Notes: generated by a model from the letters alone, not told the origin. DNA of 64,000 bases from Trichobilharzia szidati (GCA_944472155.2 OX235274.1:31742052-31806051), one strand, 5' to 3'; numbered from the stretch's first letter, positions 9,154-19,135 are shown. Numbers and translations are program-made.

Positions 9154-11139
9154 TTATATAGTTCCATTATTTTTCACTTGATTTCCACTTGATTTGATTG
9201 GTAGTGTTATTTTCCATATTTCGGGTATTAGTGATGATTCATTCCTATTGCACGTGTTGGGTGTAGACTCGATGAACAAAGATTCAGTAATCAACCTCTC
9301 TCTCCACCTACCTAGATTACTTTTTAGAATTTTAACCCTCTCCCACCCTATTGTGTGGTTGTGTGTTAATGCATGCATTGCAATTGCCGAGCTTTTTTCT
9401 AAATTACTTATCTTTTCTGGGTCAACCATTCTTATCTTAGCTAAATTCTTATGTTCTGACAATCTGACTATTCCTGACCTACTAGTTTGACCTATGTAGT
9501 TGACCTCACAGTCATTGCAGGGTATTTTGTAAATTATATTATTTTGTCTAATTGGGTCCACTGGGTCCTTTAACCTACAGAGCTTGTCCCTGAGTGAGTT
9601 TGTAGGTTTAAATGCCACCCTAATTCCTGCTTTATTTAGAATCCTACGTAGGGTCTCAGATGTCCCCTCTTTATATGGTATAACTGTCGATGACTTATAT
9701 TCTCTCTTATTTATGTTATCATTACTAGTTCCACAATTATTTTTATTTTGTTTCTGGCCTTTAGTTATCTTCCTAATGAATTTTAAAGGATAATTATTCA
9801 ACACCAACGCTTCTTCTATCTGTTTTATCTCGTCGTTTAGGTCTTTTTTTGTGCTACTTAGTGCTATGGCTCGGTTTGTTAGACACTTAACTAAGCCTGC
9901 CTTAACAGTTAACGGATGCGACGAATTAAAATCTAAGTATCTATTACAATGCGTTGGTTTTCTATACACACTAGTGTGAAGTTTACCTTCTTCTATTCGT
10001 TTTATTTTACAATCTAGCATAGCCAACTCTCCTTGTTCATCTTCCGATTCAAATGTGAATTTTATCCCCTCTACTAGTGAGTTAATATGTGTCAAGAAGC
10101 TAGAGATATGTTCTGTTTTTAACACTGTGAAAGTGTCATCCACATATCTCCACCATATTTTTGGAGTAGGATTAAACGTATTAAGTGCCATATTTTCCCA
10201 GCTATCCATAAATATATCTGCTACGATAGGGGATATTGGTGATCCCATTGCTACACCTTCAGTTTGTCTATATATTTTGCCTTGGAATCTAAAGATAGTA
10301 GATGTGAGGCATAGCTGAACCCCTAAAATAATTTCTTCAATGGACAGCTTTGTCCTATGATTGAGTTCAGTATCCGCAGTTAGTTCTTTTTTAACTGCTT
10401 CTAAGGCCATATTGACTGGTATATTAGTATAAAGACTGGTTATATCAAAACTAACCATTGTTTCATCATTATCTAGTTGTATGTCATTTAGTTTATTTTT
10501 CATTTCATATGAATTAGTTAGTCTAGAATTTGAACGATTTCTAATGGGACATAATATTAGAGCTAAATGTTTTGATAATTCATATGTAGGGGTATTTCTA
10601 AAATCTACTATTGGTCTTATGGGATAACCTGGCTTATGTATTTTAATAGTACCATACATCCTACTAGCATTATTAGTTTTAGGCATTAAATTAAACCATT
10701 TTGACTCACCCAGTGACGGCTTCATTCTGCGTACTAATTCCGCTGTGGATTTTTTAACCTTATTCATTATTGTGTCTACGGGCTTCTTAATTTCCTCATA
10801 TGGACCCATTTCAATATGTTCATTGACTTTCTTGATGTAGTCAGATTTATCCAAAACTACGGTGGCGTTTCCTTTGTCAGCTTTTGCGATGACAATATTT
10901 TTATCCTGTTTTAGATTAATTAAAGCTTCTCTTTCCGACTTTGTCAAGTTTGATTTTGCCTTCTTTTGATTTTTTAGGGTTAATGCACATTGTGCTCGAA
11001 CCTCTTCTGCTGTTGTTTTATCTATTGAACCTAGTGCTACTTCTACTAGGTTCAATAGATAAAACAACAGCAGAAGAGGTTCGAGCACAATGTGCATTAA
11101 CCCTAAAAAATCAAAAGAAGGCAAAATCAAACTTGACAA
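9154..11139 (-). CDS. PLE-A reverse transcriptase/GIY-YIG protein, left arm
   Basis: A 661-codon uninterrupted frame. Its first ~35 residues are antisense read-through from the other arm, so the true element-coding part starts at about GSIDKTTAEEV. The rest is identical to the right-arm protein: ADKGNATVV near residues 90-98, palm motif FDITSLYT near 231, GVAMGSP near 295, YVDD near 332-335, and an endonuclease region with IIYKI at 535-539 and YIG at 548-550. The intact frame suggests recent insertion. No promoter or natural start is evident. Confidence 0.85.
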   Translation of the reverse strand: MSSLILPSFDFLGLMHIVLEPLLLLFYLLNLVEVALGSIDKTTAEEVRAQCALTLKNQKKAKSNLTKSEREALINLKQDKNIVIAKADKGNATVVLDKSDYIKKVNEHIEMGPYEEIKKPVDTIMNKVKKSTAELVRRMKPSLGESKWFNLMPKTNNASRMYGTIKIHKPGYPIRPIVDFRNTPTYELSKHLALILCPIRNRSNSRLTNSYEMKNKLNDIQLDNDETMVSFDITSLYTNIPVNMALEAVKKELTADTELNHRTKLSIEEIILGVQLCLTSTIFRFQGKIYRQTEGVAMGSPISPIVADIFMDSWENMALNTFNPTPKIWWRYVDDTFTVLKTEHISSFLTHINSLVEGIKFTFESEDEQGELAMLDCKIKRIEEGKLHTSVYRKPTHCNRYLDFNSSHPLTVKAGLVKCLTNRAIALSSTKKDLNDEIKQIEEALVLNNYPLKFIRKITKGQKQNKNNCGTSNDNINKREYKSSTVIPYKEGTSETLRRILNKAGIRVAFKPTNSLRDKLCRLKDPVDPIRQNNIIYKIPCNDCEVNYIGQTSRSGIVRLSEHKNLAKIRMVDPEKISNLEKSSAIAMHALTHNHTIGWERVKILKSNLGRWRERLITESLFIESTPNTCNRNESSLIPEIWKITLPIKSSGNQVKNNGTI

Positions 11140-12926
11140 AGTCGGAAAGAGAAGCTTTAATTAATCTAAAACAGGATAAAAATATTGTCATCGCAAAAGC
11201 TGACAAAGGAAACGCCACCGTAGTTTTGGATAAATCTGACTACATCAAGAAAGTCAATGAACATATTGAAATGGGTCCATATGAGGAAATTAAGAAGCCC
11301 GTAGACACAATAATGAATAAGGTTAAAAAATCCACAGCGGAATTAGTACGCAGAATGAAGCCGTCACTGGGTGAGTCAAAATGGTTTAATTTAATGCCTA
11401 AAACTAATAATGCTAGTAGGATGTATGGTACTATTAAAATACATAAGCCAGGTTATCCCATAAGACCAATAGTAGATTTTAGAAATACCCCTACATATGA
11501 ATTATCAAAACATTTAGCTCTAATATTATGTCCCATTAGAAATCGTTCAAATTCTAGACTAACTAATTCATATGAAATGAAAAATAAACTAAATGACATA
11601 CAACTAGATAATGATGAAACAATGGTTAGTTTTGATATAACCAGTCTTTATACTAATATACCAGTCAATATGGCCTTAGAAGCAGTTAAAAAAGAACTAA
11701 CTGCGGATACTGAACTCAATCATAGGACAAAGCTGTCCATTGAAGAAATTATTTTAGGGGTTCAGCTATGCCTCACATCTACTATCTTTAGATTCCAAGG
11801 CAAAATATATAGACAAACTGAAGGTGTAGCAATGGGATCACCAATATCCCCTATCGTAGCAGATATATTTATGGATAGCTGGGAAAATATGGCACTTAAT
11901 ACGTTTAATCCTACTCCAAAAATATGGTGGAGATATGTGGATGACACTTTCACAGTGTTAAAAACAGAACATATCTCTAGCTTCTTGACACATATTAACT
12001 CACTAGTAGAGGGGATAAAATTCACATTTGAATCGGAAGATGAACAAGGAGAGTTGGCTATGCTAGATTGTAAAATAAAACGAATAGAAGAAGGTAAACT
12101 TCACACTAGTGTGTATAGAAAACCAACGCATTGTAATAGATACTTAGATTTTAATTCGTCGCATCCGTTAACTGTTAAGGCAGGCTTAGTTAAGTGTCTA
12201 ACAAACCGAGCCATAGCACTAAGTAGCACAAAAAAAGACCTAAACGACGAGATAAAACAGATAGAAGAAGCGTTGGTGTTGAATAATTATCCTTTAAAAT
12301 TCATTAGGAAGATAACTAAAGGCCAGAAACAAAATAAAAATAATTGTGGAACTAGTAATGATAACATAAATAAGAGAGAATATAAGTCATCGACAGTTAT
12401 ACCATATAAAGAGGGGACATCTGAGACCCTACGTAGGATTCTAAATAAAGCAGGAATTAGGGTGGCATTTAAACCTACAAACTCACTCAGGGACAAGCTC
12501 TGTAGGTTAAAGGACCCAGTGGACCCAATTAGACAAAATAATATAATTTACAAAATACCCTGCAATGACTGTGAGGTCAACTACATAGGTCAAACTAGTA
12601 GGTCAGGAATAGTCAGATTGTCAGAACATAAGAATTTAGCTAAGATAAGAATGGTTGACCCAGAAAAGATAAGTAATTTAGAAAAAAGCTCGGCAATTGC
12701 AATGCATGCATTAACACACAACCACACAATAGGGTGGGAGAGGGTTAAAATTCTAAAAAGTAATCTAGGTAGGTGGAGAGAGAGGTTGATTACTGAATCT
12801 TTGTTCATCGAGTCTACACCCAACACGTGCAATAGGAATGAATCATCACTAATACCCGAAATATGGAAAATAACACTACCAATCAAATCAAGTGGAAATC
12901 AAGTGAAAAATAATGGAACTATATAA
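10941..12926 (+). CDS. PLE-A reverse transcriptase/GIY-YIG protein, right arm
   Basis: A 661-codon frame overlapping the left-arm frame tail over 10941-11139. Residues 1 to about 35 come from the opposite strand of the left arm. RT motifs: FDITSLYT at about 231 (first palm aspartate), GVAMGSPIS from 295, YVDD at 332-335 with both catalytic aspartates. The endonuclease follows: IIYKI at 535-539, then paired cysteines in IPCNDC, YIGQTSRSG from 548 and an SEHK motif. This order is that of Penelope-like elements with endonuclease. Both enzymes look intact; the N-terminal part of a full-length protein is missing. Confidence 0.88.
   Translation: MSSLILPSFDFLGLMHIVLEPLLLLFYLLNLVLLLLGSIDKTTAEEVRAQCALTLKNQKKAKSNLTKSEREALINLKQDKNIVIAKADKGNATVVLDKSDYIKKVNEHIEMGPYEEIKKPVDTIMNKVKKSTAELVRRMKPSLGESKWFNLMPKTNNASRMYGTIKIHKPGYPIRPIVDFRNTPTYELSKHLALILCPIRNRSNSRLTNSYEMKNKLNDIQLDNDETMVSFDITSLYTNIPVNMALEAVKKELTADTELNHRTKLSIEEIILGVQLCLTSTIFRFQGKIYRQTEGVAMGSPISPIVADIFMDSWENMALNTFNPTPKIWWRYVDDTFTVLKTEHISSFLTHINSLVEGIKFTFESEDEQGELAMLDCKIKRIEEGKLHTSVYRKPTHCNRYLDFNSSHPLTVKAGLVKCLTNRAIALSSTKKDLNDEIKQIEEALVLNNYPLKFIRKITKGQKQNKNNCGTSNDNINKREYKSSTVIPYKEGTSETLRRILNKAGIRVAFKPTNSLRDKLCRLKDPVDPIRQNNIIYKIPCNDCEVNYIGQTSRSGIVRLSEHKNLAKIRMVDPEKISNLEKSSAIAMHALTHNHTIGWERVKILKSNLGRWRERLITESLFIESTPNTCNRNESSLIPEIWKITLPIKSSGNQVKNNGTI
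11035..11045. repeat. Spacer at the palindrome centre
   Basis: Eleven bases, TGCTACTTCTA, separate the inverted arms. The flanks CTATTGAACCTAG and CTAGGTTCAATAG are exact reverse complements, so the joint is abrupt and leaves almost no loop. Confidence 0.85.
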
Positions 12927-12953
12927 ATGAATTTAGGAAGTCGTGTGATTACC

Positions 12954-12997
12954 TTGATATGATTATGAGCAATAAATTGTGCTCGAAACGTCATCAG
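12954..12997 (+). ncRNA. Hammerhead-like motif, PLE-A right arm
   Basis: Lies 28 bp after the stop codon, in the pLTR position where Penelope-like elements are known to carry hammerheads. Stem I TTGAT/ATCAG, stem II GAGCA/TGCTC, GAAA at 12985-12988, then CGTC with cleavage expected after C. The seven-base core CUGANGA is replaced by the eight bases ATGATTAT, so catalysis is doubtful. Confidence 0.45.
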
Positions 12998-13098
12998 TAA
13001 ATATTACTGTATAACACTGTGAGACTCTATCAAAATAAAATTTACCCATAATGGAATTGCACTCTACCACAGTGCCCAAGTTTTATTCTTATATCAAT

Positions 13099-14084
13099 GG
13101 AACCTCATAATATCTCTTGCAACCGGAATCCGCAAAATATGCGGCCCAGAATCTGCAGAAGAAGAGATCACTCTATTTAGGAAGGCACTACTTGAGAATG
13201 GACATCCCCCCCACCACACTTCATAGATAAACATATAAAGCTCAAAATCAACAAAGAACAACCCATCTCTGTGCTGAAGAAGATGCTGAACATGAATGTG
13301 GCGTCCAAAGACGAGTTTCTGGCCGACATCTTAAAGATAAGAATATATAAAGCCCTGAAATGAACATTCCCTGCTCCTACATTACGACTGGTATTCTCAA
13401 GCCGCCCATTGTTCTTCAACAACTATCGCATCTGACCACTTCTATGTGTATCCACCAATTCACTCGCTCATGTGGAGTGAGTGAGATATGTAGGTCGTTC
13501 GATGCGTGTTTTATCCAAAAAAGTCAAAGAACATTATCCCGCTTGGCTAAGAAAAGGTAACAGTACATCAATAAGGAGTGCTATAATTGAACAGACATTC
13601 AGCACTGGTCACTTAGTATGTAAGGAAGATTCAATCAGAGTTATCTATGAAGTCAAAAGAAGCTTTCTGAAAGTGGTAAGCTTCCGTGCACTTTGGATTG
13701 CCGAGGCCTTAGCTATTTGGACGAAAAAACCTGATTTATGCGCAGAGAAAAACTTCTTCCTCCCCCCCCCCCCGCTTCCGCCTTCGGTATAATTCTAAGT
13801 TCAACCATTTTGTTAATTAATACTCGTTTTCGCAATTTTCTGTATGACATTTTAGTAACATCTTTTTCTTAACTACCCCTCTACTTACTCTTTCTACCTA
13901 TTGCATAAGTTATTTTGGACGCCTGTCTCCACGCTCTTTCGCTACCATCCTATTTTTCTGGACGTCTTTCATATTACGTAACCTTAGTTAAGACTTACTA
14001 ATCTTCACCTCCAGCCCTAGTTACAACTTGATTATTCATCACAGATTTTGAAATATTTTTTTGACATAAATCATAACCCTCACT
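13099..14084 (+). mobile_element. PLE-B host copy, segment right of the palindrome
   Basis: Continues the PLE-B frame interrupted at 9024. It encodes GIRKICGPESAEEE, FRKALLENGHPPHFIDKHIK, then TFPAPTLR..VFSSRPL and a cysteine block (TTSMCIHQF), a YVGRSMRVL motif of the GIY-YIG endonuclease, EHYPAWLRKGN, and ALWIAEALAIW near 13690-13722. A C-rich run at 13763-13773 follows, then the 3' region. Stops near 13361 and a frameshift near 13480 show that it is dead. Its 3' region is split by an RTE-1 fragment at 14085-14447. Confidence 0.8.
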
Positions 14085-14447
14085 CAAGATCAGACGGCCA
14101 GAAAAGATCAGCAACAGGGATCTCTGGCAATGAGCGAACCAACCCAGCAGGAATCAGTTGTGCAACAAATATAAAAGAAGAAATGGAGGTGGATTGGTTG
14201 GCTATTCTCTGAGAAAACCATCAATTGACTGATAACACAAGCCAGGCTATTGCTCGAGTGGAACTCGAATGGAAAACGACGAGGTGGTCGTCAGTGCTAG
14301 GATAACATGGAGTGGAGGAAGTCATGCGAAAGAGATGAAAGCAAGTGGTCAGACGAGTAGACAGGGGAGAATGTTGGCAGAGAGTCGAACGCGATGGAGA
14401 CGTGCAGCTCAAGTCCTATGTTCCTCTAGGAATTAAAGGAAACAATA
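14085..14447 (+). mobile_element. RTE-1 LINE 3' fragment
   Basis: The last ~360 bp of RTE-1: CAAGATCAGACGGCCAGAAAAG (equivalent to KIRWPEK), EQTNQ.ESVVQQI region, a W-R-W-I-G-like block, and the end AAGTCCTATGTTCCTCTAGGAA followed by AAAGGAAACAATAACA and a short TA run. It lies inside the PLE-B 3' region. Confidence 0.7.
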
Positions 14448-14460
14448 ACATATATATATA

Positions 14461-14530
14461 CATAATTTCGATTGTACAGCCAAGTGAATGAATTCACCGA
14501 AAAGAGACTCTTCGCTGAACTATTTGAAAT
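14461..14530 (+). ncRNA. PLE-B 3' terminal hammerhead-like motif
   Basis: GTACAGC at 14474-14480 pairs with GCTGAAC at 14514-14520 as stem I. GAAA is at 14499-14502, followed by an AGAG/CTCT hairpin and a TTC cleavage-like triplet. Between GTACAGC and GAAA lies a GTGAAT/ATTCAC hairpin instead of a recognisable CUGANGA core. It matches the ends at 4846, 24336 and 38268 and closes the PLE-B copy that starts at 8926. Confidence 0.4.
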
Positions 14531-15029
14531 ATTTGAAAACATCTGCATTTTATTAACCCCTATTTTATGAAGCTTAGCCCATAGTTAAAGCTGTCTGATT
14601 AGGAACTTTAATTATCACTCAGATTTTCAAACATTGCAATTATAATTTTAAATAGCAAGCATTGAAAGCAAAGTAGAGTACTAACTATAGCATTGATGAT
14701 TAGCCCTTCTATACAATTGTTATTCATCGTATTCAATATACATGGATTGCTATTCATAAAAATACTCTCATTTATGTACTTCTAAGTGTTTAAGTTGACA
14801 ATTTCAAGCATACGTATGAATTACCTCTTGAAACCTGAAGTGCTCAATGATTTTATGCAGATTTCGCTACGGAAATAGTTAAAATTGCTTTGTGTTGAAA
14901 ACTTTCACAGGTTAATGACCCTTCTAACTTTCACGGTGAGGCTAAAGAATATACCAAAGATAATTTTAAGTATGTACAGACGCAGAATAGAAAAACCAGC
15001 AAATTCAGCGATGAAAATTTTTTTTATTC
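14531..15029. other. Unassigned AT-rich DNA
   Basis: No coding block, structural motif or similarity to other parts of the window was seen. Confidence 0.4.
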
Positions 15030-15235
15030 CTTTATGTTCCTAGTGGAACATAGGGCTTCAAGCTAGAGGCTTGAAGTTTCGGTAGCAGTGGTGTTTATCT
15101 TTATGGGATGGGGTTGCTAACCTTATACTCTACCTCCCGTCTTCACTAGTCGTATTAGCATGGTAAAGGAGTGGGCCAGCCAAGGATTGAACCCCGGACG
15201 ATATACGTGGTTGGCGAGCATTCAATTAGTTCCTC
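15030..15235 (-). repeat. tSINE-R copy
   Basis: On the minus strand: a tRNA-like head with the B-box-like GGTTCAATCC, then the body, then a tail with GAAACTTCAAGCCTCTAGC, CCCTATGTTCCACTAGGAAC and an A-rich end. The tail matches the RTE-1 3' end. The region before the head (15190-15235) still shows the ACCACGTATATCGTCC equivalent of the tRNA stem-loop. Confidence 0.7.
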
Positions 15236-15261
15236 ATCATCATGGCTCTACGCTAATATAT

Positions 15262-16015
15262 AGTTTCTAACATCAAAATTTTTTACCAATCAAGTGGTTA
15301 TTCTAATTAATCAATTTTAGGTATAGGAGGAGGTGAAATTAAGAGGTTAAAGGTCATCAAAACGATTAACTAATAGATGTTAGTAACAAGATATCTAAGT
15401 TTTAAAGGAGGGGTGAAAATTAATTATGGAATTCAAGATAAGTTGATTCTTAAGCGTTGGCAACAAGTTATTACATAATCAAGAAATTTGTAAAACATCA
15501 GTGATGACTAAAAAGAATAGGATGACTCAGAAGAATTACGCAAAATACAAACAAACAAGTTAATAGAATTTGCTAGAATTGTAAAAATTAACAAAGTCAA
15601 AAGACAGTTAGTTACAAGGGGAGGGGAAAAATCGTTTTTAAAAACTTAATACATATTATGTAGTTGGCCATGGCAAAGAAAGGGGCTGTACAAATTTCTT
15701 TTGAACACACAGATTTGGCTTGTTCAGATGAATTTCGATTGCCTCTGATGTATGTAAAGATCGTACTCGCAGAGTATTCGAAAGGTTTGGTGAAATACGA
15801 TAAATAACTTTAAAAGCTTTGTTAGAGTCAACCTGATGTCCAGTGTCGACGACGAGATGAGCTAGTATTGAGCTGCGTATAGCTTTATCTGGATATTTGC
15901 CAAACCAAGATAGGAGGATTCAGAAATTCAACGATGAACTTCCCTGATCGTACGCCCTATGTAAATGGCTCCGCAAGGGCAGTTAAACTGGTAAATACAC
16001 ATGGAAGAGGCGAAA
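15262..16015 (-). mobile_element. PLE-E 3' region with endonuclease remnant
   Basis: Minus-strand element closely related to 30640-31800. The segment 15650-16015 encodes a decayed GIY-YIG region (SMCIYQFNCPCGA, then YIGRTIRE) and the C-terminal block with several stops. 15262-15650 is the shared 3' non-coding region (for example TAATCAATTTTAGGTATAGG). It joins a PLE-C fragment at about 16020. Confidence 0.7.
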
Positions 16016-16019
16016 CAAC

Positions 16020-16420
16020 ATTATCCCATTTGAATTGACGTCGGCAGCTTTCCACGTGAACTGGTATGAACAAGTGAATGTCGTGTCTTTTGAGTGCTAT
16101 TTGATGTTCACAGATGCGAAGATGATGGCGCCCATATAGTATTTTTCACCACTGATCCAATCTATTTTATACACGACGTTCTCTTTTGCTGTTGGGTCTT
16201 TTATTTTACCTACAATGGCTTGAAGAGACTGTTTGGTTTTGTGAGCGATAATTATTCCAAGTGGTTTCAATATTCTAGCAGTAATCTTGGAAGATTTCTC
16301 CATGTGCAACAGAATGACTTTCTTTGTAGTTCTTTTCACCCAGTGTTCCAAATATTGTGTACATTTAAGACCTTGTATTGTGACCTTACAAAGAAAAGTA
16401 AGATACTCTGCAGATAAACC
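16020..16420 (-). mobile_element. PLE-C endonuclease fragment, minus strand
   Basis: The frame at 16097-16351 encodes HMEKSSKITARILKPLGIII, AHKTKQSLQAIV and ENVVYKID, the region leading into the GIY-YIG motif, with KYYMGA in place of the usual YIGQT. It is the same lineage as the plus-strand element starting near 16600 but in reverse orientation, so the two form a head-to-head pair. Confidence 0.65.
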
Positions 16421-17316
16421 TTAATATCTGGTTATATAACTATAAAATAGAATAGTTTGAAAGATGTTATCAATAAGAATGCTGCTAATTTGCTTTTAAA
16501 CAACAATTTGCTCTTTAAGATTTACCTAATACTAAAATAATAAACGTTAAAACAAAAGGTGTCATTCATTGATTTTGGAATTCACTGACAATTCACTAGA
16601 CAATACACCTAATGACTGCGTAGTCAACCTATCAAAACAAGCACTATCAAAAATAGAACAATAACTACTACAAAAAAGATTAAACTACAGCATTGAAGAC
16701 GCTTCAAAAACTGATTTCTTCGCTGCCTCTGAATCATTTCCCAAATCATCAAAATTAAACGAGGAAAAACAAGAAGAGATATGCCAAAAAATCGCCCCAA
16801 TGGTCAAACAGAAAAAACAACACACCCAACTCATCTCTCAAGAACTATAGGCTCTCAAACAGCTGAAAAATAGGAAGGACATTGTCACTGTACCAGCTGA
16901 CAAAGGAAGAACAATAGTAGTCATGGACAGAGAAGAATACACCAAGAAAGCTGGATGTATATCAACAACTCACAACAAATCCCATACAAACATTAGACAA
17001 GCTCACCAAAAATGGTCAGATCACAAAACAAGATTAATTGCAAATGAAATCCAAGGGACCAGTCCTACCACAATTCTACGGCAGACTCAAAATACACAAA
17101 CCAAATGTCCCGTTACGACCAACCTTAACACTCCCAGGAAGTCCAACATACCATTTATCCAGAGAATTATACAGAAAATTGAAACAACTGACGGAATCTT
17201 GTGATCACCTCATCAATTCCGCTATCCAATTTCTACTTTAATTGAACAGAAACTAGTAAAAGAGACCATGGAGCAATTAATCAGCAACAACGAAACACCT
17301 CCCGCAACAATCAAAA

Positions 17317-17820
17317 ATGCAATACACAAGTGGGATGGAATGCGTAAGCCTATGCCTATTAATGTACTCCCAATTCAAAGGCCAAATATATGAACAGGTT
17401 AAAGGAACACCCATGGGATCGCCAATATCAGACTTAATTGCAGAAGCAGTGATGCAAAGGCTCGAAAACATAATCCTACCAAAGATCAAACCCAAGATTT
17501 GGATACGTTACGTAGACGACACATTTGTAATTATCAACAGAAACGAGTTGGATAGAACTCACAACTTAATAAGCAACGTCTTCAACGACATCAAATTCAC
17601 AAGAAGAGAGGAATCAGAGAACAAAATCCCATTTTTGGACGTCTTAGTCAAGCGAATAACCACAGGAAAATTAGGAACTCAAATTTATTGGAAATCAATA
17701 CACACGGACCAAATACTCAATTACAACAGTAACAATCCAATATCACACAAAGGCAGTTGCACGCAAACACTATTCAAGAGAGCCACCCAGCCAAAACTCA
17801 TTGCAGCACTATCACTTTAA
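17317..17820 (+). pseudogene. PLE-C reverse transcriptase palm fragment
   Basis: A 167-codon open remnant of the RT palm and thumb. FKGQIYEQVKGTPMGSPIS is motif B, RYVDDTFVIINR is motif C with both catalytic aspartates, and IPFLDVLVKRI with FKRAT are the downstream PLE blocks. The YRKPTWT motif appears as YWKSIHT. The upstream and downstream coding parts are out of frame. Confidence 0.75.
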
Positions 17821-18548
17821 AGAAAATTGAAGAAAGATATCTCATAGACGTCTCCCGAAAGAATGGATATCCACGAAACTTCATCAAAAGACATCCAACT
17901 CCAAGCCAACCCACCAAATCAAAGGCCCTCTAGGAAAGCACAAAGAAAATCGCCCTACCATATATAAATAACATCTCAGAAATCACTGCGAGACTCTTCA
18001 AACCTTTAGGAATTGATGTCACACACAAACCAACAAAATCACTTCACTCAATTCTATGTCAACCAAAGGCTCAACAACTAACATCATCAACAAAATAAGT
18101 TGCAAAGACTGCGAAAAACACTATACCAGCCACTTTGTCTTCGTATCCATGATCATAAACTAGCCGTCAAAAGACATGACATCCACTCCATCACTCATAT
18201 CACTACAAACAGACAACCACGGACATCAATTCGACTGGGACAACGTTCAAATATTAGACAGAGAAAACACCAAGAATGATAGCGAATTTTTAGAAGCCTG
18301 GTATTCCAGTGGATCGTAAATCAGTAGATACATCGGCATAGACAAAATTTACCAATCGATAGGAAGGAAATCCCACACACAAAGGGTCAAACTTCAGATC
18401 AAGGAAACAATTAGTTACAATACAAGTAGCCATCTAGAGGGTGTGAAAACACACAAAAACAACCAATCACGTTCAAAGTGAGGTGACCAGGAGAGATGAT
18501 TGTTAAACTCGTAGAGAAATTTAAAAGCTCACTTCAAATTGAAGTATG

Positions 18549-18597
18549 CACTGAGTTGAGGATGTTGCCTAGTATGGCAATGAAAGCTTCGTAAATA
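18549..18597 (+). ncRNA. Hammerhead-like motif at PLE-C 3' end
   Basis: TTGAGGA core-like box, stem II TTGCC/GGCAA with a TAGTAT loop, GAAA, a two-base stem III loop (GC) and CTT cleavage triplet. Related motifs at 25431 and 37741 sit in the same place in other PLE-C copies. C3 is U here. Confidence 0.45.
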
Positions 18598-18819
18598 AAC
18601 CATACAGCTCAGAGAACACAACTAAATCATAATCATCCACCTGAGCTATAAATCTTCTCCATCAAATCCAGGTTTTATCTTCAGCCAGCATTTCCTACTA
18701 ATATTACCGCGTCTAAAACTGATTTAAATAAATCTTATAAGTAGTAAGTACCATTTGTGTTAGTTTCTGTAGCGATTAGGTTGATTTTTCTAAATTAGTG
18801 TGGTAATCCGTTAAAATTA

Positions 18820-19135
18820 AAAAAAACAAGACTCGGATTTTCAATACTAACTTAAAGTCAGTTGTTCTATATAGCTCAGAACTCTGTTAACGGCCCAACC
18901 AACAACCTGTTACCCAGAAAATATGCAGAAAGAAGTGGAGACGGGTTGGATGTATGCTGAGGAGACCTCTGTGTGACATCACGCGCAATCTTGGTCCTCG
19001 AATAGAACCCAACTGGGAAATGATTAGTTCGGCGTAGGTGAGAGAATCACGTGACAAGAAAAAAGATTGAAGTAGAGATGTGATACTGAAGCCCTGTGCT
19101 CAATAAATTCTGTCAGGAATTAAAACCTCTGTGTA
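18820..19135 (+). mobile_element. RTE-1 LINE 3' fragment
   Basis: Begins in the KTRIFNTNLKSV block and continues with VLYSSEL, NMQKEVETGW (the WRWIGH region), then GAAGCCCTGTGCTCAATAA near the end. It is heavily decayed and has lost the AAT tail. Confidence 0.6.

Larger units (their letters stand above)
9025..13098. mobile_element. PLE-A head-to-head palindrome, single insertion unit
   Basis: Two Penelope-like units inserted as one block between 13-bp direct repeats. The left arm (9022-11034, minus) and right arm (11046-13058, plus) are almost perfect inverted copies around an 11-bp spacer at 11035-11045. The two encoded proteins are identical over their 626 shared residues; one mismatch was noticed near 9040/13040. 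Both arms are 5'-truncated at the spacer and keep the RT, GIY-YIG endonuclease, stop and hammerhead-like 3' motif. The right end carries about 40 bp more (13059-13098) than the left, so it is the more complete 3' end. Confidence 0.9.
16600..18660 (+). mobile_element. PLE-C Penelope-like element, nearly full length but inactivated
   Basis: The most complete PLE-C. Order: N-terminal block (VVNLSKQALSKIEQ, LNYSIEDA, FFAASESF); VPADKGRTIVVMDREEY near 16890-16940; KIHKPNVPLRP near 17090; an RT frame at 17317-17820 with GTPMGSPISDL, WIRYVDDTF (both aspartates kept), IPFLDVLV and FKRAT; then a decayed endonuclease part with CKDCEKHYT and GHQFDWDNVQIL. Multiple frameshifts and stops. The motif DFDVTSLYT between 17220 and 17310 is missing or scrambled. 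The 3' end carries a hammerhead-like motif near 18549. Confidence 0.8.

Noticed and set aside
10055..10318. Small ORFs on the strand opposite PLE-A
   Set aside because: They are antisense shadows of the conserved RT frame and recur in mirror image at 11762-12025.
9022..13058. The palindrome as a pure assembly or library foldback artefact
   Set aside because: The 13-bp duplication outside both ends, the restored PLE-B frame, an 11-bp spacer and a right end 40 bp longer than the left all favour a real insertion. Long reads would still be needed to be certain.
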